Shown: positions 1 to 6,222 of the stretch, piece after piece
Layout of the letters: each line of letters opens with the position of its first letter
Position numbering within the stretch: position 1 is the first letter of the stretch
Source of the DNA: an uncultured Streptococcus sp.
Lineage (GTDB): Bacteria; Bacillota; Bacilli; Lactobacillales; Streptococcaceae
Reading direction: 5' to 3'
NCBI RefSeq assembly: GCF_943912555.1
Contig: NZ_CALTUR010000027.1
Span: 1-16,568, forward strand
DNA length: 16,568 nucleotides
Program-made: the position numbers and the translations under genes
Notes under the pieces: generated by a model
Told to the model about the DNA's origin: nothing
What the model saw: only the letters and a program-made list of their open reading frames with translations
Database searches by the model: none

Positions 1-1
1 A

Positions 2-118
2 ACATATATTATTTTTCGGTTTCTGAATGGTATTCGTTATTTTGGTAAGGAGAAAGTTCTTTCTTCAATTCAAGATGTTTCGATAACCATTCAAGATTTG
101 GATGAAATGTTTTTTTAA
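2..118 (+). CDS. C-terminal fragment of an unidentified protein (cut by window edge)
   Basis: An open frame runs from the window edge to a TAA stop and encodes the last 38 residues of a protein ending in QDLDEMFF. The fragment mixes aromatic and charged residues and has no recognisable motif. It ends 67 bases before a small membrane-protein gene on the same strand, so the two may share a transcript. In blp loci this side usually carries pheromone, transporter or bacteriocin/immunity genes, but nothing in the fragment identifies it as one of them. The frame could be spurious, since only 38 codons are visible. Confidence 0.5.
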   Translation, partial: TYIIFRFLNGIRYFGKEKVLSSIQDVSITIQDLDEMFF

Positions 119-185
119 AACAGTCCTATACTAAACTTGTCACATTTGTAACACGGCAAAAATCTATATTCGGAGGCAAGTAATC

Positions 186-344
186 ATGAAGAGTAAGATT
201 TATTATATATCCAATATTTTTTTTGGAATATTACTATTTTCTATTGGATTAAAATCAAAAGTATTTATTTTTAGCAGTTTAATGTCCATAATTTTAATAA
301 CTCTATCTATAATAGGATTATTAAAAACTAAAAATAAAAAGTAG
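186..344 (+). CDS. Small two-helix membrane protein, function unknown
   Basis: This 52-residue ORF starts MKSKIYYISN and ends KTKNKK. A strong ribosome-binding site (GGAGG at 172-176) lies nine bases before the ATG. Two hydrophobic stretches (about residues 7-22 and 27-45) are joined by a short basic linker, and the tail is lysine-rich, so it is probably a hairpin membrane protein with both ends inside. A clear terminator follows at 467-493. Small proteins of this shape are common among bacteriocin immunity proteins in blp loci, and its position beside blpH fits that, but this is inference from context and shape. It is too short for default gene-calling limits in some tools. Confidence 0.65.
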   Translation: MKSKIYYISNIFFGILLFSIGLKSKVFIFSSLMSIILITLSIIGLLKTKNKK

Positions 345-466
345 ATATAGCAGAATTAAATTTCAAAAGTTAGAAACCTCTCCCGATAGTTGATGATAGA
401 GAAAATTATTTCATACAAGCAATTTACTGTAACTCAAAACTACTTTGATTGACTATTCAACCATAC

Positions 467-500
467 AGACCGAGAAACAAGAACTCTCGGTCTTATTTTT
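467..500 (+). terminator. Rho-independent terminator after the 52-residue membrane protein
   Basis: A perfect 9-bp stem (AGACCGAGA at 467-475, TCTCGGTCT at 485-493) with a 9-nt loop is followed by TTATTTTTTAT. The T-rich tract is on the plus-strand side, so it ends rightward transcription. It lies just beyond the blpH stop codon and keeps the convergent transcripts apart. The preceding 120 bases (345-466) hold no ORF on either strand that I can support. In particular there is no minus-strand double-glycine pheromone precursor. Confidence 0.8.
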
Positions 501-502
501 TA

Positions 503-1837
503 TCATTCTGCATGTATCACAGTAAGCACCTGACGAAAGACTTGATCTTGACAGGTAGTATTTAAACTGGCATTGGGATAACTTTCCACAATCTTCATAA
601 CGGTATAGAGACCAACTCCTCTCTCTTCCCCTTTAGAACTGGCTCCAAAGGAGAAGATTTCAGAAATATCGATGCTCTCTTCTTTGATGGAGTTTTCAAT
701 GATAAAGGTCTCCTGTGCTCCATTTTTTAAAAAAGCGATTGAAACGTGAGGTTGACTAGCCTCTGCACTGGCTTCAATAGCGTTGTCACAAAGGATAGAC
801 ACAATGGTTAGAAAATCAAGTAGGCTCATCCCCTCAACCTGAATCTCCTCAGGAACTTCGACATTAAAGACAATCTTCTTATCTCTAGCTTTTAGAAATT
901 TCCCTGCTAGAAGACTTTTGAGGGCACGGTCCCGAATATTTACCAATCTGCCAAGGTCATATTTGTTGTCCTGCAATTTCTGACTAGAATCCTTTAAGAC
1001 CGAGTCGTAGACCTCTTTTATCTGCTCCATATCCTCCTCTTCAATGCCCAGACGTAAGCTGGTTAAGAGGTTGGTGTAGTCATGGCGAAAGCTCCGGACT
1101 TCCTTGTAAAGTTCCTCTATATGCCGACTATACCGCTCCATATCTCTGTAGCGCAAGGCCTGCTCTTGGTCCAATCTCTCATGGAGTTTGTCCTTCAAAT
1201 AGGTATCCAATTTCTTGATAATCCCCATAAAAAAGAGGAGGTAAAAAACTAGGATAAGATGGCGAACAGTCTTTGATTGGATATCGTATGCATATTCAAA
1301 GTAAGACAGATTTTCCATGACTAGAAAGTAAGCCCCCATTATCCAGTTAATCTTAGTCAGGGACTGTTGAAAACCTTTATCGAGAAACTCCTTTCTCAAG
1401 CTAGTAAAATCATAGTCCAACCATTTCAAAAAGACTAATACTATGAAGCAAACGAATAGCATAATCAACAAAAAGAGAGGATTTCCATCTACAATCCCTT
1501 GCCCCAAAAACGGAAACACAAAATAGGAAACACTTCTGTAAAAGATATCCATCAATACAATTGGAAAGAGACCATAAAAGAAAAGGAGTTTTTTAGGAAG
1601 CTCTCTTAACAATAAGAGAGATAAGCTGATGCCGAACAAGGGTTCTATAAAGTATGACAGATAGTCAGTCAAGACTAAAAATTTAAAAGTTGTAACAATT
1701 GCTGCTAGAAGAAATTTTAGAAGAAAGGCCTTAAAAATTCTATCGAAAGTGAGACTAATTCCATCTACCTTAAAGAACATGATAATTTCTAGCCCAATAA
1801 TAGCTAGTGAATACAATATCATCCAAAAAATATACAT
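503..1837 (-). CDS. blpH: Bacteriocin quorum-sensing histidine kinase BlpH
   Basis: This membrane sensor kinase belongs to the HPK10 (ComD/AgrC) type, which responds to a secreted peptide and phosphorylates BlpR. The 444-residue protein has about six hydrophobic segments in residues 1-210 and a coiled linker at about 212-248. The phospho-acceptor region reads FRHDYTN, with His252. The GHKL ATPase N box is ILCDNAIEA (Asn352) and the glycine-rich motif is RGVGL (406-410). Length and motifs fit full-length BlpH. The ATG is preceded by GAGGAG, 13 bases after the blpR stop, so the pair is one operon. In pneumococcus blpC follows this gene; here it does not. The membrane half determines pheromone specificity in this family. 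Confidence 0.88.
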   Translation of the reverse strand: MYIFWMILYSLAIIGLEIIMFFKVDGISLTFDRIFKAFLLKFLLAAIVTTFKFLVLTDYLSYFIEPLFGISLSLLLLRELPKKLLFFYGLFPIVLMDIFYRSVSYFVFPFLGQGIVDGNPLFLLIMLFVCFIVLVFLKWLDYDFTSLRKEFLDKGFQQSLTKINWIMGAYFLVMENLSYFEYAYDIQSKTVRHLILVFYLLFFMGIIKKLDTYLKDKLHERLDQEQALRYRDMERYSRHIEELYKEVRSFRHDYTNLLTSLRLGIEEEDMEQIKEVYDSVLKDSSQKLQDNKYDLGRLVNIRDRALKSLLAGKFLKARDKKIVFNVEVPEEIQVEGMSLLDFLTIVSILCDNAIEASAEASQPHVSIAFLKNGAQETFIIENSIKEESIDISEIFSFGASSKGEERGVGLYTVMKIVESYPNASLNTTCQDQVFRQVLTVIHAE

Positions 1838-1850
1838 AAATTCTCCTCAC

Positions 1851-2588
1851 TCAGTGTAAGTTATTGATAGCCTCAGACACTTCCCTGACCTTATAACGCG
1901 CGATCAGGCAACTTCCACCATTGGGAAAGTAAAGCAGTTTTTCTTTCTTATCCAAACGAACTACATTGGCAGGATTGATGAGAAAAGAGCGGTGGCACTG
2001 CAAGAGACGAGGCTCCTGCTTGAAAACCTCCTCTAAACTCGCTGTAAATTCCAGCCTGTCCGTCTTGGTATAGAGAATAACACGATGGGCTCTGGGTGAC
2101 GTTTCGAGATAGTAAACCTCTTTAAAAGGATACTGAAATTGGGCAAATTTTGATTTAAAGTAAAAGCAATCTTCCGCCAGACTTTTACTGTCTTGACTAT
2201 TGGCATAGAGAAGGGCTGTCTCGATACGAGATTCAAACTCCTCTGCTGACAAGGCCTTATCAATATAGTCCAAAGCAGACACTTGGTAACGAAAGGACAG
2301 GGGCATAAACTCCGAGTGAGTCGTCACAAAGACAATCAGAGCATAAGGATCTCGATCCCGAATCTTTCTAGCCACTTCCAGACCCTTCATCTCCTCATTT
2401 CGAATCTCAATATCCAAAAAGAATAGCTGATGGGCTCCCTTCTCATGCACCTCTGCCAGCAGTTGGTCTGCTTTCCCAAAGACTTCAAAAGAGCTAGGAG
2501 TGATATGATGTTCTTTCAAGAGTTTCTCAATGGTCGTTTCAATCCTAGTCTGTTGGGAAAAGTCATCTTCTAAAACAAATATTCTCAT
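1851..2588 (-). CDS. blpR: LytTR-family response regulator BlpR
   Basis: This is the response regulator paired with BlpH, expected to activate bacteriocin genes through direct-repeat sites. The 245-residue protein has an N-terminal receiver domain (acidic pair E7-D8-D9, phosphorylated Asp59 in FFLDIEI, Thr89/90, Lys111) and a C-terminal LytTR DNA-binding domain from about residue 140 (LETSPRAHRVILYT, CHRSFLINPANV). I recognise the sequence as very close to pneumococcal BlpR. It has a good ribosome-binding site (AAGGAGAG). The gene lies just upstream of blpH, and a BlpR-type repeat sits about 170 bases upstream, oriented toward divergent blpT. Confidence 0.92.
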   Translation of the reverse strand: MRIFVLEDDFSQQTRIETTIEKLLKEHHITPSSFEVFGKADQLLAEVHEKGAHQLFFLDIEIRNEEMKGLEVARKIRDRDPYALIVFVTTHSEFMPLSFRYQVSALDYIDKALSAEEFESRIETALLYANSQDSKSLAEDCFYFKSKFAQFQYPFKEVYYLETSPRAHRVILYTKTDRLEFTASLEEVFKQEPRLLQCHRSFLINPANVVRLDKKEKLLYFPNGGSCLIARYKVREVSEAINNLH

Positions 2589-2730
2589 CTTTTTACTCTC
2601 CTTGTTTTAATTTCTTCCTAAAAAGAGAATAGCAAAAATACTATGATACAAGCCCACCAAATCCTAAACAAGCCTTCAACGCTCCTGAAGGGTATCTTGT
2701 TCCTCAAATAAGCATGATAATCTTACCACT

Positions 2731-2745
2731 ATTTTATCATAAAAT
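2731..2745. promoter_or_regulatory. Perfect AT-rich palindrome near the BlpR site
   Basis: ATTTTAT-C-ATAAAAT reads the same on both strands and lies nine bases before the BlpR-type repeat. It offers TAAAAT on each strand, so it could serve as a -10 element for leftward blpR or as a protein-binding site. The function is unproven. Confidence 0.35.
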
Positions 2746-2754
2746 CTTAACAGT

Positions 2755-2785
2755 ACCATTCAGGAAATTTCAAGTACAATTAAAG
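2755..2785 (+). promoter_or_regulatory. BlpR-binding direct repeat upstream of blpT
   Basis: Two imperfect 10-bp direct repeats, ACCATTCAGG (2755-2764) and ACAATTAAAG (2776-2785), start 21 bases apart, one on each of two successive helical double turns. This is the architecture known for LytTR activators of the ComE/BlpR type, and the first repeat matches the remembered blp box consensus exactly. The orientation points to blpT, 98 bases downstream. A possible extended -10 (TGATAGACT, 2813-2821) lies about 30 bases further on but is a weak match. Confidence 0.75.
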
Positions 2786-2883
2786 ATTTTATGGTGAAAA
2801 AGGAGATAAAAGTGATAGACTGACAGTATCAAAACACAGTTGCTAGAAATAAGACTAGCACCCCGATTAAAGGAGGAATTCTC

Positions 2884-3213
2884 ATGACAGATACAGACCC
2901 TATCAAAAGAGCTCAGACTTTGATTACTGACTTAAACAAAGCCTACCAAACATGCAAACAGGCAACCGCTGACGACGTCCGCTTTCAGGAGCAATTAAAC
3001 TCTATTCTTGGTTTTCTAGCCAAGTCTGAGACAGTGGATAATCGAGTCTTGATTGAATTGGAAAAATTTTACCAGACTTCCAGTCTTCTCATGGGACTCA
3101 GCGCTCTCAATCCAGATGCTCCTACTCGCGCCGCTTGGCGGGCCTATGACCGATTCCACTTTGACCAAGTCAAGACCAAGTTGAGCCTCTACGGACCAAC
3201 CATTATCTTGTAA
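2884..3213 (+). CDS. blpT: BlpT, small helical protein of the bacteriocin locus
   Basis: This 109-residue soluble, predominantly helical protein has a strong ribosome-binding site (AGGAGGA at 2871-2877) seven bases before ATG. It has no signal peptide, transmembrane helix or double-glycine leader. It begins MTDTDPIKRAQ and ends YGPTIIL. Position next to blpR and ecsB, and the BlpR-type repeat in front, match pneumococcal blpT, a gene induced by the Blp pheromone. Size and helical make-up recall enterocin-A-type immunity proteins, so a role in self-protection is plausible but inferred. A bidirectional terminator follows directly. Confidence 0.72.
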   Translation: MTDTDPIKRAQTLITDLNKAYQTCKQATADDVRFQEQLNSILGFLAKSETVDNRVLIELEKFYQTSSLLMGLSALNPDAPTRAAWRAYDRFHFDQVKTKLSLYGPTIIL

Positions 3214-3220
3214 AAAATAA

Positions 3221-3256
3221 AAGAAGTTGAGACAAACTGAACTCAACTTCTTTTTT
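3221..3256. terminator. Bidirectional terminator between blpT and ecsB
   Basis: A perfect 11-bp stem (AAGAAGTTGAG 3221-3231, CTCAACTTCTT 3242-3252) with a 10-nt loop is followed by T's on the plus strand. An A-rich tract before it gives T's on the minus strand. It serves convergent blpT and ecsB. Confidence 0.85.
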
Positions 3257-3274
3257 AGTGTCATATAGGCAAGA

Positions 3275-4324
3275 TTAATCCTGCATCTGACGTTTTACCT
3301 GATAAGGCAAATACAAGACTTGTAAAACCAAACCTGCACCCAGTAAGGCTAGAAGGGCTAGTTTTTCTTGGAAGGTCACAAGGCCGACAACTAATTCCAC
3401 AAGTAAAACAAAACTGGTCAATCCTCGGACTACAGCCTGCAAGCCTTTTTCCTTTTGCCCCTTGTCCAGTGGAAAGAGTTGGGTCAGATACTGGTAGTCA
3501 AAGGCATGATAGAGAGCCAGCAACTGGAAGAGCAAGAGGTAGTTAAAGAGAACCACCACTGCTGTCGCAATCCAAGCTTGCTCGATAAAGACCTGCGCCA
3601 GCAAGGAAAGTAAGAGCAGACGGAGACTGAGGGCAAAGAGGTCTCCATTTCGCAAATAAGAACGCAGATAGAGATTTTGCCAAATCTTCCCAGGCGCCTT
3701 CTGAACAGCCTTTAGGATAAAGTCCAGATAGGCACGACGCTTGACGCTGTTTGAAATTCCCTTGACCTGAGTAAAGAGGGCAAAGAAACGAAGCAAGACT
3801 TGCTTACGCTTGCTTTCTTGGGAAATGACATAATCCCAGTCTAGTCCAGTTTCAGTGAAAAATTTGCTGGCCTTTTGACGAAAGAGCAGATATTTTCCTA
3901 CCCCCAATAAAAGCACATAGACCAGAAAAACAGGCAAGCCATAACCCATGGCTAAAAATAAGGGCGCAAATAACAGCAAGAAAAGGGTCTGGACAAAGAG
4001 CCAAAAGACTAGGGAAACGCCAGTTTGACGCTTGAGATGGAGTTTGATTTCCTCTTCTCCGACCAAGAGAAAGAGCTTGTCTGGAGCCTCCATATAGGTG
4101 GCAATTCCACCCCAAAGCAAAAGTAAAACAGACGTAATTCCTACAAACAAAAGAATAGTCCAATGATTTTCAGGAAAATGTTGCAAGAGTTGACTGTACT
4201 GGTAGGCTAGAAAGCCCAGCAGGACAAGCAGGAACAAGACAAAGTGGTCATTGAGAACATAGCGCAGATAACCAATACACTCCTTACGAAAAGCCTGCTT
4301 TCTCTTTAAAAACAAGTCTTTCAT
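3275..4324 (-). CDS. ecsB: EcsB/PptB-type ABC transporter membrane protein
   Basis: This 349-residue polytopic membrane protein has paired hydrophobic segments near residues 29-47, 57-77, 106-150, 228-275 and 305-342. The arrangement and position directly after an ATP-binding subunit fit the EcsB family. Its ATG overlaps the stop of the upstream ATPase gene by four bases (ATGA), so the two are translationally coupled. In other streptococci the homologous pair (PptAB) exports short hydrophobic Rgg-type signalling peptides, and in Bacillus EcsAB affects intramembrane protease function. A peptide-export role here is inferred from homology. No ATPase motif is present, as expected. Confidence 0.82.
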   Translation of the reverse strand: MKDLFLKRKQAFRKECIGYLRYVLNDHFVLFLLVLLGFLAYQYSQLLQHFPENHWTILLFVGITSVLLLLWGGIATYMEAPDKLFLLVGEEEIKLHLKRQTGVSLVFWLFVQTLFLLLFAPLFLAMGYGLPVFLVYVLLLGVGKYLLFRQKASKFFTETGLDWDYVISQESKRKQVLLRFFALFTQVKGISNSVKRRAYLDFILKAVQKAPGKIWQNLYLRSYLRNGDLFALSLRLLLLSLLAQVFIEQAWIATAVVVLFNYLLLFQLLALYHAFDYQYLTQLFPLDKGQKEKGLQAVVRGLTSFVLLVELVVGLVTFQEKLALLALLGAGLVLQVLYLPYQVKRQMQD

Positions 4325-5052
4325 AGCTCCTCCTCTTTGGTCAGAGCCAAGTAAATACCATTCAAACTAGCCTCAGGCATATCAAAGGCTTCACGCAGTT
4401 GCAGGAGATTTCCCTCGGCACGCACCTCCCCCTTGTGAAGAATGACAAAGGCATCACACATCTTCTCCGCCGAATCCAGCACGTGGGTACTCATGAGAAT
4501 GGACTTGCCCTTTTGCTTTTCCACTTCTAAAAGTTGAATCAAGTCCGCAATAGCCAATGGATCAAGACCAAGGAAAGGCTCATCCACGATAAAGAGACTT
4601 GGATCCACCACAAAAGCACAAATAATCATGACCTTCTGCTTCATCCCTTTTGAAAAATGAACAGGGAACCAGTCCAATTTCTGATCCAGACGAAACATTT
4701 TTAATAAAGGTTCTACTCGATCAAAAGCCACTTTCTGCTCAATACCATAAGCCATGGCAACCGTTTCGATATGCTCTCTTAGGGTCAATTCCTCATACAA
4801 GCTAGGTGTCTCAGGAATGTAGCCAATTTGCTTACGGTAGTTAGTCGCATCTTCTTGCAGGGTCAAGCCATTGATATTGATAGAACCGCTATAAGGTGTC
4901 AACAGACCGATAATCTCATTGATTGTCGTCGATTTACCAGCACCATTGAGACCAATCAAACCGACCAGCTGCCCACTTTCAACAGTAAAGGACACATCTT
5001 TCAAGACAGGGACATGGACATAGCCACCTGTCAGGTTTTTAATTTCTAACAT
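4321..5052 (-). CDS. ecsA: EcsA/PptA-type ABC transporter ATP-binding protein
   Basis: This 243-residue ABC ATPase has Walker A GLNGAGKST (34-42), a Q-loop near 75-82, an ABC signature variant FSKGMKQK (133-140), Walker B LFIVDEPF (153-160) and the switch histidine in STHV (His190). The signature FSKGM rather than LSGGQ is usual for the EcsA/exporter group. It forms a two-gene operon with the overlapping permease gene. Start: ATG with GGAGA close upstream. Transcription is from an extended -10 promoter placed back to back with that of hit. Confidence 0.88.
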   Translation of the reverse strand: MLEIKNLTGGYVHVPVLKDVSFTVESGQLVGLIGLNGAGKSTTINEIIGLLTPYSGSININGLTLQEDATNYRKQIGYIPETPSLYEELTLREHIETVAMAYGIEQKVAFDRVEPLLKMFRLDQKLDWFPVHFSKGMKQKVMIICAFVVDPSLFIVDEPFLGLDPLAIADLIQLLEVEKQKGKSILMSTHVLDSAEKMCDAFVILHKGEVRAEGNLLQLREAFDMPEASLNGIYLALTKEEEL

Positions 5053-5066
5053 ATTTTCTCCAAATC

Positions 5067-5075
5067 TGGTATAAT
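5067..5075 (+). promoter_or_regulatory. Extended -10 promoter for hit
   Basis: TGGTATAAT at 5067-5075 is a perfect extended -10 (TGnTATAAT) with no clear -35. It is 45 bases before the hit ATG, whose ribosome-binding site AGAGG is at 5107-5111. It lies only nine bases from the oppositely oriented -10 of ecsA. Confidence 0.75.
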
Positions 5076-5083
5076 GTAGCTAT

Positions 5084-5092
5084 ATTATATCA
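5084..5092 (-). promoter_or_regulatory. Extended -10 promoter for ecsAB
   Basis: On the minus strand 5092-5084 reads TGATATAAT, a perfect extended -10, 32 bases upstream of the ecsA ATG. No good -35 is visible. Polymerase footprints at this and the opposing hit promoter would overlap. Confidence 0.7.
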
Positions 5093-5119
5093 AAATTCAA
5101 TACAGTAGAGGTAGATTTT

Positions 5120-5530
5120 ATGTCAGATTGCATTTTTTGTAAAATCATCGCAGGGGAAATTCCTGCTTCAAAAGTATATGAAGATGAGCAGGTTCTTGCC
5201 TTTCTTGATATCTCTCAAGTGACACCAGGACACACCTTGGTCGTACCCAAAGAACACTATCGCAATCTTTTGGAAATGGACGCTACTAGCGCCAGCCAAC
5301 TTTTTGCCCAAGTGCCAAAAGTCGCTCAAAAAGTCATGAAAGCTACCAAGGCTACTGGTATGAATATCATTGCCAACTGTGAAGAAATCGCAGGGCAAAC
5401 CGTCTTTCATACCCACGTCCACCTCGTACCTCGCTACAGTGCGGACGATGACCTCAAGATTGATTTTATCGCCCACGAACCAGACTTTGACAAACTTTCT
5501 CAAGTCGCTGAAACCATCAAAAATGCCTAA
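5120..5530 (+). CDS. hit: HIT-family nucleotide-binding protein (Hint-like)
   Basis: This 136-residue protein belongs to the histidine triad superfamily, which hydrolyses nucleoside phosphoramidates and related AMP conjugates in the cytoplasm. The triad HTHVHLV (His97, His99, His101) is intact. The CIFC motif (Cys4, Cys7) with His38 and His97 fits the zinc site of the Hint/HinT group. Length is normal. It is followed nine bases later by a small membrane-anchored coiled-coil gene with its own AAGGAG site, so the two form an operon ending at the terminator at 5826-5850. Confidence 0.92.
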   Translation: MSDCIFCKIIAGEIPASKVYEDEQVLAFLDISQVTPGHTLVVPKEHYRNLLEMDATSASQLFAQVPKVAQKVMKATKATGMNIIANCEEIAGQTVFHTHVHLVPRYSADDDLKIDFIAHEPDFDKLSQVAETIKNA

Positions 5531-5539
5531 GGAGTTACC

Positions 5540-5827
5540 ATGAAATTATCCAATCTATTGCTATTTGCAGGAGCTGCAGCTGGAAGTTATCTGGTCACAA
5601 AAAATCGTCAAACCATCACAGATGAAGTCTTGAATACCACTGACCGCGTTCAAGCTATCAAGGATGATGTGGATATTATCCAAAACAGCCTACAAATCAT
5701 CGACCAACAAAAAGAACTCATCAAGGAATACCAAGAAGACCTAACTTACAAGTTTAAGGTCTTGGAAAAGGATATCCAGACTAGACTAGCTGTGATTAAA
5801 GAAACACAGAAAATCGAAGATAAGTAA
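5540..5827 (+). CDS. Small membrane-anchored coiled-coil protein (YtxH-like)
   Basis: This 95-residue protein has a short hydrophobic N terminus (residues 4-20, rich in Gly/Ala) followed by a long charged helical region with heptad-like spacing (about 30-90). The shape resembles YtxH-type small proteins, but there is no catalytic motif. Ribosome-binding site: AAGGAG (5529-5534), overlapping the hit stop. It is conserved in this position after hit in pneumococcus (SP_0520 by recollection). Function unknown; it is probably anchored in the membrane with the coiled coil in the cytoplasm. Confidence 0.78.
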   Translation: MKLSNLLLFAGAAAGSYLVTKNRQTITDEVLNTTDRVQAIKDDVDIIQNSLQIIDQQKELIKEYQEDLTYKFKVLEKDIQTRLAVIKETQKIEDK

Positions 5828-5850
5828 AAAGAGCCCGACGGCTCTTTTTT
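5826..5850 (+). terminator. Terminator of the hit operon
   Basis: Stem AAAAAGAGCC (5826-5835) pairs with GGCTCTTTTT (5840-5849) around a CGAC loop and ends in T's. It overlaps the stop codon of the 95-residue gene and is almost identical to the dnaJ terminator 370 bases away. Confidence 0.9.
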
Positions 5851-5922
5851 AAAACGTAAACAAGTTATATCCCATCAACTATACATCATAATTTAGGTAA
5901 CTCATTCACCATTTCACAACTA

Positions 5923-6027
5923 ATACTCTTCGAAAGTCTCTTCAATCCGTGTCAACGTCGCCTTGCCGTACTCAAGTACAGCCTGCGGCTAGTTTCCTAG
6001 TTTGCTCTTTGATTTTCATTGAGTATA
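5923..6027 (-). repeat. BOX element lacking boxB (boxA-boxC type)
   Basis: Read on the minus strand, the element begins TATACTCAATGAAAATCAAA and GAGCAAACTAGGAAACTAGC (boxA, about 6027-5979). It ends in a segment containing GGCAAGGCGACGTTGAC and CGAAGAGTAT (boxC, about 5970-5923). No boxB module is present between them. BOX elements are short, non-autonomous palindromic repeats spread through the genomes of S. pneumoniae and relatives. I recognise boxA and boxC from memory of their sequences. Confidence 0.85.
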
Positions 6028-6043
6028 AATCGAATACTTCCCC

Positions 6044-6178
6044 AGACTTTCCGCCATAATGAAAACACCTGAAACAGCTTGGTTTCAGGTGTTCGGAAAC
6101 TTTGATACCTAGGCTCAAAGTTTAGGTATGGAACTTCGAAGAAGGTCGCTACCGTACGTCATCACTTAAGGAAAGTCT
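6044..6178. repeat. Inverted-repeat element with two internal hairpins
   Basis: AGACTTTCC (6044-6052) is inverted as GGAAAGTCT (6170-6178). Inside are AACACCTGAAAC/GTTTCAGGTGTT (6064-6075/6082-6093, 6-nt loop) and AAACTTTGA/TCAAAGTTT (6097-6105/6115-6123). The second hairpin core recurs at 10402-10429. Whether the whole 135 bases is one mobile unit or several stacked hairpins is not clear. The first hairpin has TTTTC after it on the minus strand and could add to dnaJ termination. Confidence 0.5.
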
Positions 6179-6194
6179 TAAAAAATCTATAAAC

Positions 6195-6219
6195 AAAAAA
6201 GAGCCACTCGGCTCTTTTT
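6195..6219 (-). terminator. Terminator downstream of dnaJ
   Basis: AAAAAGAGCC (6196-6205) pairs with GGCTCTTTTT (6210-6219) around ACTC, with T's following on the minus strand (A's at 6195-6200) and on the plus strand, so it probably works in both directions. It ends the heat-shock transcript just after dnaJ. Confidence 0.9.
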
Positions 6220-6222
6220 GCT

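Larger units (their letters stand above)
2589..2883. other. Intergenic region between divergent blpR and blpT
   Basis: These 295 bases hold no supportable gene. In pneumococcus the LytTR-only gene blpS sits beside blpR; no blpS-like frame is seen here. The region holds a hairpin (CCTTCA 2673-2678 with TGAAGG 2686-2691), a perfect 15-bp palindrome (2731-2745), the BlpR-type direct repeat (2755-2785) and a small stem (TGCTAG 2841-2846 with CTAGCA 2855-2860) in the putative blpT leader. No strong sigma-A promoter for blpR stands out. Confidence 0.6.
5851..6195. other. Repeat-filled gap between convergent hit operon and dnaJ
   Basis: This gene-free stretch of about 345 bases is enclosed by two near-identical terminators. 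It holds a BOX element (5923-6027), a 12-bp perfect hairpin (6064-6093), a second inverted repeat (6097-6123) and a 9-bp inverted repeat that spans both hairpins (6044-6052 with 6170-6178). I see no coding potential. Confidence 0.75.

Noticed and set aside
86..95. ACCATTCAAG, a match to one half of a BlpR box, upstream of the 52-residue gene
   Set aside because: No second repeat occurs 21 bases further on, and it lies inside the open frame at 2-118, so it is probably chance.
137..170. TTGTCA and TATATT as a promoter for the 52-residue gene
   Set aside because: The spacer is 22 bases, too long for sigma-A, and the -10 would almost touch the ribosome-binding site.
5168..5503. Minus-strand 111-codon frame across hit
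   Set aside because: It is fully antisense to an intact HIT gene with a good promoter, and shows no motif or start signal.
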